Shown one piece after another: positions 1-8,958 of a stretch of DNA of 42,746 bases. The first letter of the stretch is position 1; every line of letters starts with the position of its first letter. The DNA comes from Verrucomicrobiota bacterium. GTDB taxonomy: Bacteria; Bacteroidota; Bacteroidia; Chitinophagales; UBA8649. The translations under genes were made by a program, and so were the position numbers. The stretch spans positions 1-42,746 of the forward strand of contig JAFMKE010000003.1 in assembly GCA_017853115.1 (NCBI GenBank), read 5' to 3'. The notes beneath the pieces were generated by a model. It saw only the letters and a program-made list of their open reading frames with translations, made no database searches and was not told the origin of the DNA.

Positions 1-34
1 TCAATAATCCTTAACTTTACGCAAAACTGAAGGC

Positions 35-2344
35 TTGAATTACTGGTTGCTTTTATTGCCATTTTTCATTCTGATTGTAGGCTATTTCTCTTTTCCATTC
101 TTAATTAGTTATGCCAAGCGCATCAATTATGTGGATGAAGGGACGAGCAGAAAGAGACATCGGGATAATATTCCACCTATAGGTGGTTGGCTTGTTTATT
201 CGGCCTTTGCTCTGACCTTCTTTTTTGCCTTGCTTTTGCCTAATTTTTCTTTTAAAAATTTAGGTGTTTTCCTCAGTGTATCTGGCGTGTTTTTATTAGG
301 AGTAATTGACGACAAGTACCCTATGAATGCCAGTAAAAAGTTCGCTGGTCAGTTTTTGGTTGCTGCGCTTTGTGTATTCTTAGGAGAAGTTCATTTTGCT
401 GAATATATGAGTTTGTATGGCATCCCTTATCTTTTAGGCCAAGTGTTGTGTATGGTCGCTATTGTTTTTGTCATTAACGCTTATAATTTGGTGGATGGAA
501 TTAACGGCTTGGCCGCTATGCTTGGCATAGTTGCTATAGGTTTTTTGAGTTTGTGGCTGTTTAGTGCAGGCTTATTTTCTTATTTTATTCTAGCCTTGAG
601 TGTTATCGCAGCCTTACTTGTATTTCTTCGTTATAATGTATTTCAAACCCTGATTTTCTTGGGTGATAATGGATCCATGATAATCGGCTTACTAGCTACT
701 ATTTTTGCGTTTACATTTATCAAGACCTTTACGGGATTTGACAGCGTGGTTCTTACAAAGTGTAATGCAGAAGTAGGTATTGCCATAGCAGCAATGGCCA
801 TACCCATCGCTGATACCCTGCGATTGTTTTTCCTTCGACCATATTATCTAGCTAAGTCACCATTCAAAGCGGATAGAAACCACGTTCATCATTTGCTTTT
901 GCGCATCGGCTTTAGTCACGCCGAAGCTTCTTTATTACTTTTTGGTTTGTCCATCTTGCTTGTATTGGCCGCATTGGCCGCCCAGGATCTTGGCAGTATA
1001 GCCGTAATATTTATTACTTTTTCTATTTGTGTTGCTTTTCTTATGGCAATTGATTTTCTGGTTTTTAGTCGTTACCGACGAAAAGTAAATAAGAAAACGG
1101 TATTCAATAGCTTGCAAAATGTTTCTCAAGCTCTCGGTAATCCGGTATTCATTGAATACACTTTTGCTATTAGCATGTTCTTACTGGTTATTTCGATTCC
1201 GTTTCACCGGGTTTCCACCAGTATTCCAACCATAATTCTAATTTTCTCCTTTATAGCTTTGAGCATACGTAACCTATTAATCTTTAAAGGAGATTTTATA
1301 ACTAAGATGAAAGGTGAAGTTGCTGCCTTTCTTAAGCATCCGTATACTTGGCTTATTCTAGTTTTCCTTCTTTATACCTTGATACACCTATTCTTTATCC
1401 AAGCTGAAGGAAGGTGGAACAAATGGACAATCTATTTATTACTTTTGGTGTATTGGCTTAGTTTATTCCAATTTGAAAAGATAGTTCAGATTAGACCAAG
1501 GATATTGCTTACGGCTTTTATTGCGGGCTGCCTGGGGTTTGGAATCTATATTTTGATGGAATCCTTTGTGGAGTTTCCAGATAAAGGCTGGAATGGATTT
1601 ACCTACAATGAATTATTGAGCAATGTAAAGGCAAACCCAGTTACGCATTCTTTATACTACAACCTTGCAATATTATTTTTGGGAAACAATTACAAATTTC
1701 TAAAGCGAGAGGAATGGCGAATATCGTATTGGTTAATGCTCGTATTCTTCATTCTTATGGTATTTCTGTGTAGTTCGAAGGTTGGGATATTTATCTTGGC
1801 ACTTTCCTTAAGCAGCGCTATTTACAACATGGTAAGAAATAACAAAACGGCCTGGTTGATAATCGGAGTTATTGGATCGCTTGCCTTGTTAATTGGATTG
1901 CGATTAGGACTCTTTACCCTTGAATATATCCAATTGGCTTTTGATTCGAGGTTGGTGGTCTGGATGGAAACCAAGCAAATTATAGCGCAAAACTTGCTAA
2001 CTGGCGTTGGTGTTGGAAATTCAGTAGAAACCTTGCGTTTGGCTTTTGAGAATATAGACTTTGTTCAAGGCCTAGAACAAGCGTACAATGCACAAAATCA
2101 ATTTTTGGAATCTTTCCTAGAAACCGGCGTATTTGGCTTTTTAATTCTCTGCTTGTTTTTTGTTTATTCCTTGTATAAATCCATCCAAGAGAGGAATAAA
2201 CTCTATTTTGTATACATCCTGGTTGTCGGTATCTACATGATGACTGAGTCACTCTGGCAAACGCAGATGGGAATGGTTTCCTTTGCCTTCTTCAATGCGC
2301 TTTTCTTGGCTTCGTTTTATCACAAAGAGACTATTTCTTCCTAG
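35..2344 (+). CDS. Fusion protein: N-terminal WecA/MraY-like undecaprenyl-phosphate sugar-1-phosphate transferase plus C-terminal O-antigen ligase/polymerase (Wzy_C/WaaL-like) membrane domain
   Basis: 769-aa ORF with TTG start. N-terminal motifs: GVIDDKYP, NAYNLVDGINGLAA, FLGDNGSM, HVHHLLLRIGFSH (WecA/MraY family). C-terminal half has many TM segments plus WMETKQIIAQNLLTGVGVGN and NAQNQFLESFLETGVFGF, resembling O-antigen ligase signatures. Confidence 0.82.
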   Translation: MNYWLLLLPFFILIVGYFSFPFLISYAKRINYVDEGTSRKRHRDNIPPIGGWLVYSAFALTFFFALLLPNFSFKNLGVFLSVSGVFLLGVIDDKYPMNASKKFAGQFLVAALCVFLGEVHFAEYMSLYGIPYLLGQVLCMVAIVFVINAYNLVDGINGLAAMLGIVAIGFLSLWLFSAGLFSYFILALSVIAALLVFLRYNVFQTLIFLGDNGSMIIGLLATIFAFTFIKTFTGFDSVVLTKCNAEVGIAIAAMAIPIADTLRLFFLRPYYLAKSPFKADRNHVHHLLLRIGFSHAEASLLLFGLSILLVLAALAAQDLGSIAVIFITFSICVAFLMAIDFLVFSRYRRKVNKKTVFNSLQNVSQALGNPVFIEYTFAISMFLLVISIPFHRVSTSIPTIILIFSFIALSIRNLLIFKGDFITKMKGEVAAFLKHPYTWLILVFLLYTLIHLFFIQAEGRWNKWTIYLLLLVYWLSLFQFEKIVQIRPRILLTAFIAGCLGFGIYILMESFVEFPDKGWNGFTYNELLSNVKANPVTHSLYYNLAILFLGNNYKFLKREEWRISYWLMLVFFILMVFLCSSKVGIFILALSLSSAIYNMVRNNKTAWLIIGVIGSLALLIGLRLGLFTLEYIQLAFDSRLVVWMETKQIIAQNLLTGVGVGNSVETLRLAFENIDFVQGLEQAYNAQNQFLESFLETGVFGFLILCLFFVYSLYKSIQERNKLYFVYILVVGIYMMTESLWQTQMGMVSFAFFNALFLASFYHKETISS

Positions 2345-2350
2345 GAAGAA
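2335..2350. repeat. 16-bp perfect palindrome TTCTTCCTAGGAAGAA between convergent genes (possible weak bidirectional terminator)
   Basis: Read directly; spans the stop codon of the upstream fusion gene and lies 15 bp from the end of nth. Confidence 0.45.
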
Positions 2351-2364
2351 CAAAACAAATGTGT

Positions 2365-2997
2365 TCAGAACATATTCTTTCTGCCTATCTCCTTGCAAAT
2401 AGGGCAGATGTGGGGTTTATGTCCACGTGCAGGGCAGTATTCACGACCAAAGAAAATAATTTGAAGGTGGAGCTTGTTCCAAAGTTTCTCAGGAAACAAG
2501 CGTTTGGCATCTTTCTCGGTTTGAACTACATTTTTTCCTGAACTTAGCGTCCATCGATACATTAATCGATGAATATGCGTGTCAACCGGAAAGGCTGGAA
2601 CACCGAATCCCTGACTCATTACTACTGAAGCTGTTTTGTGCCCAACACCCGGTAGTTTTTCAAGCGCTTCAAATGATTGGGGTACTTTTCCTTCATGCTC
2701 TTCCACCAGAATTTTAGAAAGCCCGTATATGCCTTTCGATTTCATTGGGCTCAAGCCACAAGGCCGAATAATTGCTTTAATTTCTTCAACACTTAACTTA
2801 AGCATATCATATGGATTATCTGCTAATGCAAATAAGTGGGGAGTGATTTGATTAACCCGTTCATCGGTACATTGGGCAGACAATAGAACAGCAACAAGTA
2901 AGGTGTAGTTGTCTTTATGATTGAGGGGAACTGGCACTTCAGGGTATGAAGCTTCAAGGGTTCTGATAATGAATTCAACTTTTTCCTTTTTATTCAT
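2365..2997 (-). CDS. nth: Endonuclease III (HhH-GPD DNA glycosylase/AP lyase)
   Basis: LLSAQCTDERVNQ, LPGVGHKTASVVMSQ (HhH) and VDTHIHRLMYR motifs; C-terminal CPARGHKPHICPIC. Confidence 0.93.
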   Translation of the reverse strand: MNKKEKVEFIIRTLEASYPEVPVPLNHKDNYTLLVAVLLSAQCTDERVNQITPHLFALADNPYDMLKLSVEEIKAIIRPCGLSPMKSKGIYGLSKILVEEHEGKVPQSFEALEKLPGVGHKTASVVMSQGFGVPAFPVDTHIHRLMYRWTLSSGKNVVQTEKDAKRLFPEKLWNKLHLQIIFFGREYCPARGHKPHICPICKEIGRKNMF

Positions 2998-3144
2998 GGC
3001 CTAAAAATAAAGTTTTTGTTTGAGGTGATATAGACGAAATGTCTAAACCACTAATTTTCCAAGTACTTTGAGCGTGTTCACTTTCATTACACATTTCAGT
3101 TTAAATCTGCCTGGTTACTGTTACACCAAGCAAAGTCATTTGAG

Positions 3145-3173
3145 TTGAAATCCTGAAATTTTTCGTAACTTTG
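3145..3173 (+). promoter_or_regulatory. Putative Bacteroidetes-type promoter (TTG-N18-TAACTTTG) for hppD
   Basis: TTG at 3145-3147, TAACTTTG at 3166-3173, 18-nt spacer, about 25 bp upstream of the ATG; matches the known TTG-N~19-TAnnTTTG consensus. Confidence 0.55.
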
Positions 3174-3198
3174 GGGGATTACTGAAATCAACAAAACT

Positions 3199-4332
3199 AT
3201 GGAAAGAACTGTTTCTAAAAATCAAGATAAATTAGTAGATGCGCCAGATTTTTTACCCCTCTTAGGTACTGATCATGTCGAGATATATTGTGGCAACGCC
3301 AAGCAGTCTGCTTTTTATTATCAGTCTGCTTTCGGGTTTAATTTAGTGGCTTATTCAGGTTTAGAAACGGGTAATAAAGAACAAACTTCTTATGTTTTAC
3401 AACAGGAAAAGTTGCGTATTGTGCTTACCTCCGCCTTAACGCCAGAAAGTCCCATTAATGCCCATTTGGCTAAGCACGGAGATGGAGTAAAATATTTAGC
3501 TTTATGGGTTGATGATGCAACACAAAGCTGGAAGGAAACTACTTCGCGCGGAGCTATAAGTGTTCTGGAACCAACAGTAATGAAAGATGAGTTTGGTGAA
3601 GTGGTGGTTTCAGCTATCCAGACCTATGGTGATACTGTCCACAAGTTTGTTGAGCGTAAAAATTATACTGGTGCGTTTATGCCAGGGTTCATAGCCAAGT
3701 CCTCAACCATGGAGGTTAAGCCGATAGGTTTGCAATATATCGACCACTGTGTAGGGAATGTAGAGTTAGGTAAAATGAACCATTGGGTGAAGTTTTATGA
3801 GGAGGTGATGGGTTTTGGATTATTGTTGACTTTCGACGATAAGGATATTTCAACGGAGTATACTGCTTTGATGAGTAAGGTGGTAAGTAATGGAAATGGG
3901 TATGTTAAGTTCCCAATAAATGAACCAGCGAAAGGAAGAAAAAAATCTCAGATTGAGGAATACATAGACTTTTATCAAGGTGCTGGTGTGCAGCATATCG
4001 CGGTGGCTACAAAGGATATTATTTTTACCGTTGGCGAGTTGAGAAAGAGAGGGGTGGATTTCTTAGAAGTGCCAGCCACTTACTATGATGATTTGATTGA
4101 CCGAGTAGGAGAGATTAAGGAGGATCTCGAGATACTAAAAGATTTGAATATTTTGGTTGACCGGGATGATGAAGGATACTTACTTCAGATATTTACGAAA
4201 CCTGTTCAGGACAGACCAACATTATTCTTTGAAATTATTCAGCGAGAAGGCGCGCAGTCCTTTGGAAAAGGCAACTTTAAAGCCTTGTTTGAAGCAATAG
4301 AAAGAGAACAGGCCAGTAGAGGTACACTATAA
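3199..4332 (+). CDS. hppD: 4-hydroxyphenylpyruvate dioxygenase
   Basis: 377 aa with two VOC-like halves; LQYIDHCVGNVELGKM, GVQHIAVATKDI and FFEIIQREGAQSFGKGNFKALFEAIEREQ motifs. Confidence 0.95.
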   Translation: MERTVSKNQDKLVDAPDFLPLLGTDHVEIYCGNAKQSAFYYQSAFGFNLVAYSGLETGNKEQTSYVLQQEKLRIVLTSALTPESPINAHLAKHGDGVKYLALWVDDATQSWKETTSRGAISVLEPTVMKDEFGEVVVSAIQTYGDTVHKFVERKNYTGAFMPGFIAKSSTMEVKPIGLQYIDHCVGNVELGKMNHWVKFYEEVMGFGLLLTFDDKDISTEYTALMSKVVSNGNGYVKFPINEPAKGRKKSQIEEYIDFYQGAGVQHIAVATKDIIFTVGELRKRGVDFLEVPATYYDDLIDRVGEIKEDLEILKDLNILVDRDDEGYLLQIFTKPVQDRPTLFFEIIQREGAQSFGKGNFKALFEAIEREQASRGTL

Positions 4333-4363
4333 AGAAGATTCTTGTATATTCGCAAGCCTTACG

Positions 4364-4657
4364 ATGAGAAACCTGGTTCAAATAGCGACGTTTGCCAACG
4401 AAATTGAGATGTCTATGGTCCGCAACAAGTTAGAGCATGTGGGCATAGAGACTTTTCTTAGGGATGAGCGAATCAATGCCTTACGCGAATTCTCGGCAGG
4501 TAGCATGAACGGTGTGAGAATATTTGTGGATGAAGATGATTACCCTCGTGCAATGAATTTTCTGATTGAAATCGGTCACTATAGTGCCGCAGATTTCGAA
4601 CCAACTTGGTTGGATCGATTTCTATTTAAAATGTTCGGAAGGTTAAAAAATAAGTAA
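4364..4657 (+). CDS. DUF2007-type small protein (putative signal-transducing protein)
   Basis: MRNLVQIATFANEIEMSMVRNKLEHVGIETFLRDE... resembles the DUF2007 fold; 97 aa. Confidence 0.7.
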   Translation: MRNLVQIATFANEIEMSMVRNKLEHVGIETFLRDERINALREFSAGSMNGVRIFVDEDDYPRAMNFLIEIGHYSAADFEPTWLDRFLFKMFGRLKNK

Positions 4658-4689
4658 AGAAAAGCTCCGATGGAGTAATTTCTGACAAG

Positions 4690-5040
4690 CTAGAGCTGCT
4701 CTTTTAGGCTTTCGATAATCTTTTTAGAATTCCCGATAAATATTTTGCCATTAACAAGACATACCGGTCTTTTTAAGAAGGTATATTCATCCAATATGTA
4801 TTGGCGATAATCTGATTCACCCAAGTTTTTCTCTTTGAGATTGAGCGCACGGAATTTCATCGCTGTCCTGCTGAACAGTGCTTCGTACGAACCAGCCAGC
4901 GCTTTCATTTCATCGAGTTGTTCTGGTGTTATCCTATCCTCTTTGATATTCTGTAATTCAAAGCCGTTTTTCTCTGCTTCAATTTCTTTTAAGATTCGTT
5001 GGCACGTGCTGCAGGTTTTGAGATAATAGATTTTTTTCAT
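4690..5040 (-). CDS. ArsC/Spx-like (arsenate reductase family) thioredoxin-fold protein
   Basis: MKKIYYLKTCSTCQRILKEI with CxxC; FLKRPVCLVNGKIFIGNSKK. Start assigned to the internal Met (MKKIYY) rather than the ORF-track start at 5067. Confidence 0.85.
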   Translation of the reverse strand: MKKIYYLKTCSTCQRILKEIEAEKNGFELQNIKEDRITPEQLDEMKALAGSYEALFSRTAMKFRALNLKEKNLGESDYRQYILDEYTFLKRPVCLVNGKIFIGNSKKIIESLKEQL

Positions 5041-5041
5041 T

Positions 5042-5455
5042 TTAGTTTTTGTTATATAGTTCTGCAAAGGCTTTCATCTGCTTAATCATTGAAGTTAGTC
5101 CATTACTTCGCTGTGAACTCAGGTGCTCGTGCAATTTGATCGCTTCAATAAACCCAAGAGGGTGTTCGATCACCTCCTGAGGACTTAAATCGGATAGGAC
5201 ATTGACCAACATGGCGATAATTCCTTTCGTTATGACCGTGTTACTATCGGCTTTGAAGAATATTTTACCATTTTCTTCATATGGATAAAGCCAAACTTTA
5301 CTCTGACATCCTTTGACTAGCAAGTCATCAATTTTATATTTCTCGTCGAGTGGAGGAAGTTCCTTGCCAATACTAATAATATGCTCGTATTTGTCCATGG
5401 GATCATCAAACAAATCGAATTCATCAATATAATCTTGTTCTACTTTACTCAACAT
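5042..5455 (-). CDS. sufE: SufE family Fe-S cluster assembly protein
   Basis: YEHIISIGKELPPLDEKYKIDDLLVKGCQSKVWL motif, typical of SufE. Confidence 0.93.
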   Translation of the reverse strand: MLSKVEQDYIDEFDLFDDPMDKYEHIISIGKELPPLDEKYKIDDLLVKGCQSKVWLYPYEENGKIFFKADSNTVITKGIIAMLVNVLSDLSPQEVIEHPLGFIEAIKLHEHLSSQRSNGLTSMIKQMKAFAELYNKN

Positions 5456-5460
5456 TTATA

Positions 5461-7488
5461 TTAGTTTTTCACCAGTTTAAACGGATAATTTTGCCCTGCA
5501 GTTCGAATGTGTAAGAAATAGATTCCAGGTGCTAAATCCCCATAATTTAGGATGGAAACTTGCTCCTCAATCTTGCTCTCAGAGAGCAATTGTCCTTTCA
5601 AGTCATATAAGGAAACTACTACCTTTTCTCCCGAAAACTCTTTCAATTCGAGAACTAATCCCTCGTTCAGATAACTAAATCCATAGGTGTTAAACAGCTT
5701 AGGCTTATTAGAGTCCTTATATTCTCGAACGCCACTGTAAAAATCATTGCAAGTCCCTTCAACAAATTTTCGCTCCAGCAATATGTTAAATATGCTACAA
5801 GTATGAACGCCATTAAACAAAAGGGTATCAGCTAGGAATAGATTAAAGGCGGCTTGCGTAAGACTCGAATTGGGCATATTATAATACATGACTTCAATGG
5901 CCAATTGATCTGCAACCGTTGCTCCTAAATCTAAGTACAAGTCGTTGAGAACCGCCGACCAAATCTCTCCGTTAAAGTAAATATTCTGATTCGAGGAGAG
6001 GTCTAGTTTTGTTTTGTTTGAATTACTGATTCTTCCTGCCCAGAATTCATTGTGACCGTCCCACGAAAAGACTTTGTTCGCCTCAAAATTATCATACTGC
6101 CTAGAGTAAGTGGTGGCTAGGTAGTCCCCAAATCCTTCGTCCAAAGCTCTTCGCTCGTCACCGCTATTGGTTTCTGGCGAAGCAAAGGCACTTATTGCAT
6201 GACCATATTCGTGTATAATCACGTCTGCATCTTCCGCATCATCTACACCTCCTTCGCCAAAAACCAATCGAGGAGGGCTCGTTGGGGTAAAGAATGAATT
6301 GTCTGCCCCATTGTTACCATGAGCATCTACCAAAATGACTTCCGATGCTAAATTGGTAAAACCTAAGCTTTCCCAGTAGCGTTTGAAATTATTGAGGTGG
6401 TAGAAGGCATTAACATCTTCAAATTCTGTCAAATTTCGTGTGAAATCAAAGCTGTCCGTGGCACTATTCGCCGGATTGGTGAAGGGCAGGCTGAATTCAC
6501 TAATTATAAAATCAGCATTGACGAGATTGAAGCTACCGCCTGAAAAATCTACGGGTAACTCACCCCATACTTGCTCTTGTGCAAGGCTTGGGTAATTATA
6601 ATCTTCAATAATTATCTCAGTAGTATAGTTACTAAGGTCTTCTGTAATGGCTGTATTGAAACCTAAAATGTTTCCATTGCCATCCAAAAATATATTTTCA
6701 AACACTTGTTGTATAATTGGTGCAGAGAAATTATTTATATAACTTTCTGTTGGTACGTTGAAGGTTAAACCGTCATAGCTAAAGTTGATTCCATTAGCTG
6801 TAATCGTAGTATTTCCAGTATTATTCAGGTTTTGAATCACTAAGGCAGTTGTGTCGAAGCGCAAGGCATCTTGATAAGTTCCGCCATACAATACATTCGC
6901 GCTTGTCAAGGGATCGGGCTGAAAAACTTTTGCATACGCTGTTGTGTCGTTGTGGTATTTAAGGATATTTTCGAAATAAACTTCGTCATTTATCCAAAAT
7001 CGATGGGCGTAATAATCTTTTTCCTCTTGAATACCTAGTTCTTTTCGAACCAACTTCATTGTGTCGTCAAGAAGAATGTAGCAGAGATTTTCATCAGATT
7101 CATTCGAGTTGAAATGAATAGTATTCCATTCTTCTAGCAGCGGTAGGGTAGTTTGCAACAAACGAGGATGATTATTAAAATCAAGTAAAATCTTGACTAA
7201 AACTTGTTCTATTGGATAAGTGCCATAGCGGCATTGAAAAGTATAATTGACACCACCAAGACTTTGTTTTTCGTATAATAAGGCGAGTTCAAGATTTTGA
7301 TAGTCTTTGAAAAAATCATCGACAAAGTCTTGCACGGATTCTACGCGCACAGAATTACTTACATCTTGCGGCTTGTTTTTGAAAGGAAGGATATACGGCC
7401 CCATATCTTGAGCAATGCTTAATTCGCCCAAAGTGCATAGCACAATCATCAAGAAAAATGACTTGATATGTTGAAAATCACCACTCAT
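5461..7488 (-). CDS. Secreted gluzincin-type zinc metallopeptidase (M4/M36-like) with C-terminal T9SS sorting domain
   Basis: N-terminal hydrophobic signal; VIIHEYGHAISAF (HExxH) followed by ALDEGFGDYLA (third-ligand Glu); C-terminal VVVSLYDLKGQLL...LNYGDLAPGIYFLHIRTAGQNYPFKLVKN resembles type A T9SS CTDs. Confidence 0.85.
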   Translation of the reverse strand: MSGDFQHIKSFFLMIVLCTLGELSIAQDMGPYILPFKNKPQDVSNSVRVESVQDFVDDFFKDYQNLELALLYEKQSLGGVNYTFQCRYGTYPIEQVLVKILLDFNNHPRLLQTTLPLLEEWNTIHFNSNESDENLCYILLDDTMKLVRKELGIQEEKDYYAHRFWINDEVYFENILKYHNDTTAYAKVFQPDPLTSANVLYGGTYQDALRFDTTALVIQNLNNTGNTTITANGINFSYDGLTFNVPTESYINNFSAPIIQQVFENIFLDGNGNILGFNTAITEDLSNYTTEIIIEDYNYPSLAQEQVWGELPVDFSGGSFNLVNADFIISEFSLPFTNPANSATDSFDFTRNLTEFEDVNAFYHLNNFKRYWESLGFTNLASEVILVDAHGNNGADNSFFTPTSPPRLVFGEGGVDDAEDADVIIHEYGHAISAFASPETNSGDERRALDEGFGDYLATTYSRQYDNFEANKVFSWDGHNEFWAGRISNSNKTKLDLSSNQNIYFNGEIWSAVLNDLYLDLGATVADQLAIEVMYYNMPNSSLTQAAFNLFLADTLLFNGVHTCSIFNILLERKFVEGTCNDFYSGVREYKDSNKPKLFNTYGFSYLNEGLVLELKEFSGEKVVVSLYDLKGQLLSESKIEEQVSILNYGDLAPGIYFLHIRTAGQNYPFKLVKN

Positions 7489-8090
7489 TATAGTTCCTTA
7501 ACGATTTCAAATTTCATTTCGTTCGTCCTTAGCCATAAAGATACTTCTTCCGTTGAAGAGCGCGGCAACTGGAATGAAATTTTACAATGTGCTGAATAAT
7601 CTTCACTCCACTGATCCAAACCGCGGCGTTTCAGGTAATTGAACAAATCATTTACCTGAGTGTAGGCGCATGAAACCATCCAAAAGCTTTGTATTTCTTT
7701 CTCTACAATGTGGGCTTCGGTTAAGGCATCTTGCGCAGCTTTTTTATAGGCATTGATTAATCCGCTTACTCCGAGATTCACCCCGCCATAATATCTAACT
7801 ACCACGATGAAGACATTACTTAATTCGAATGAATCGATTTGACCTAGAATGGGTTTTCCCGCCGATCCGCTTGGTTCACCATCATCATTCGCACGAAAGT
7901 TATTTTTATCTGTCCCAATGCGATAAGCATAGCAATGGTGACTCGCTTTTGGATGTAATGCTTGAACTTCGGCTAATTGGGTTTTAAATGAATTTTCATT
8001 ATAGCATGGGAAAGCATAGGCATGAAACTTGGATGCCTTGTCCTCAAAATATCCTTTACTTGCTGTTTCAATGCTAAAATAGGTGCTCAA
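7488..8090 (-). CDS. YigZ/IMPACT (UPF0029) family protein
   Basis: ASKFHAYAFPC..., DDGEPSGSAGKPILGQI, VVRYYGGVNLGVSGLINAYKKAA motifs. Confidence 0.93.
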   Translation of the reverse strand: MSTYFSIETASKGYFEDKASKFHAYAFPCYNENSFKTQLAEVQALHPKASHHCYAYRIGTDKNNFRANDDGEPSGSAGKPILGQIDSFELSNVFIVVVRYYGGVNLGVSGLINAYKKAAQDALTEAHIVEKEIQSFWMVSCAYTQVNDLFNYLKRRGLDQWSEDYSAHCKISFQLPRSSTEEVSLWLRTNEMKFEIVKEL

Positions 8091-8958
8091 TCGACATTAG
8101 AATTATTGAAAGAATAGCTAGAATAAAACCAATAACATTTTTTACGCTTAGTTTTTCTTCAAAGGCAACAACGGCAATAAGTGTGGAGGCTACTACTATC
8201 CCCACGTTGTTAAGAGGAAATACGGCAGCGGAGTTGTTTGAGTAGAAATTCAAGGCTTTAAACAAGAAATATATGGAGAAATAGTTGGGAATGCCCAGTA
8301 TTATTCCCGCAAGAATATTTTTCAGTGTGAAATGATTCTTCTTCTTTCGAACATCATGGAATATTGCAGCCATGGTTCCGAGGGATGCGGCTGTAAAAAA
8401 TAGAATAATTAAAAATGCTTCGAAACCACTGCGCTGGAAGAATGACTTCTCCGTAAACTGAACGATGGCATCACAGATACCACTTCCCACGAAGATGATT
8501 AAGGGAAGTAAGAAAAGCCATTTTTTTCCTTCAAATTGGTGTTCTTCTTTTTTATCTTTTAATGAACTTAATACCACTGCAATAATCGTGAGTATTATGG
8601 CGAATAACTTAATATTCGTGATAGGCTCTTTGTAAAGGGTGAAAGCAAGAAAAATTGGTAACACATATCCCAACTTCATGGAAACAGTGGCCACGCTGAT
8701 ACCAAGTTCTTGGGTAGTTTTTCCAATTAAAAAGAACAAACTGATGAATAATGCTCCTAAAATAAGCGCATAAGCATACCAATCGGTGTAGCTTGTAGCC
8801 ACAACTTCCCAGTCATTGACAAAGGGAATACCAAGCGCCATGGCAGTAAAGTAATTAATGACTATGGCATGAAAAGTACTCACTTTAAATTGCTTGAAGG
8901 ATTTAAAAATGAGCATAATAGCTGTTGAGCTGAGTATGCTAAGCAGTAACCAAATCAT
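8074..8958 (-). CDS. EamA/DMT-superfamily permease
   Basis: 294 aa with about 10 hydrophobic segments; internal duplicated EamA-like layout. Confidence 0.82.
   Translation of the reverse strand: MIWLLLSILSSTAIMLIFKSFKQFKVSTFHAIVINYFTAMALGIPFVNDWEVVATSYTDWYAYALILGALFISLFFLIGKTTQELGISVATVSMKLGYVLPIFLAFTLYKEPITNIKLFAIILTIIAVVLSSLKDKKEEHQFEGKKWLFLLPLIIFVGSGICDAIVQFTEKSFFQRSGFEAFLIILFFTAASLGTMAAIFHDVRKKKNHFTLKNILAGIILGIPNYFSIYFLFKALNFYSNNSAAVFPLNNVGIVVASTLIAVVAFEEKLSVKNVIGFILAILSIILMSIEHLF

Noticed and set aside
935-1129. Antisense ORF of 64 aa inside the WecA-ligase fusion
   Set aside because: Lies fully opposite a well-supported coding region; composition is typical of a shadow ORF with no recognisable motif.
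1980-2252. Antisense ORF of 90 aa inside the fusion gene
   Set aside because: Shadow ORF opposite the conserved ligase-like motif; no independent start context or family.
2359-2851. Plus-strand ORFs (60 and 71 aa) over nth
   Set aside because: Antisense to conserved nth motifs; no coding signal of their own.
3031-3045. TAGAC-GAAAT-GTCTA inverted repeat between nth and hppD
   Set aside because: Short arms, expected often by chance, and not placed convincingly relative to either promoter.
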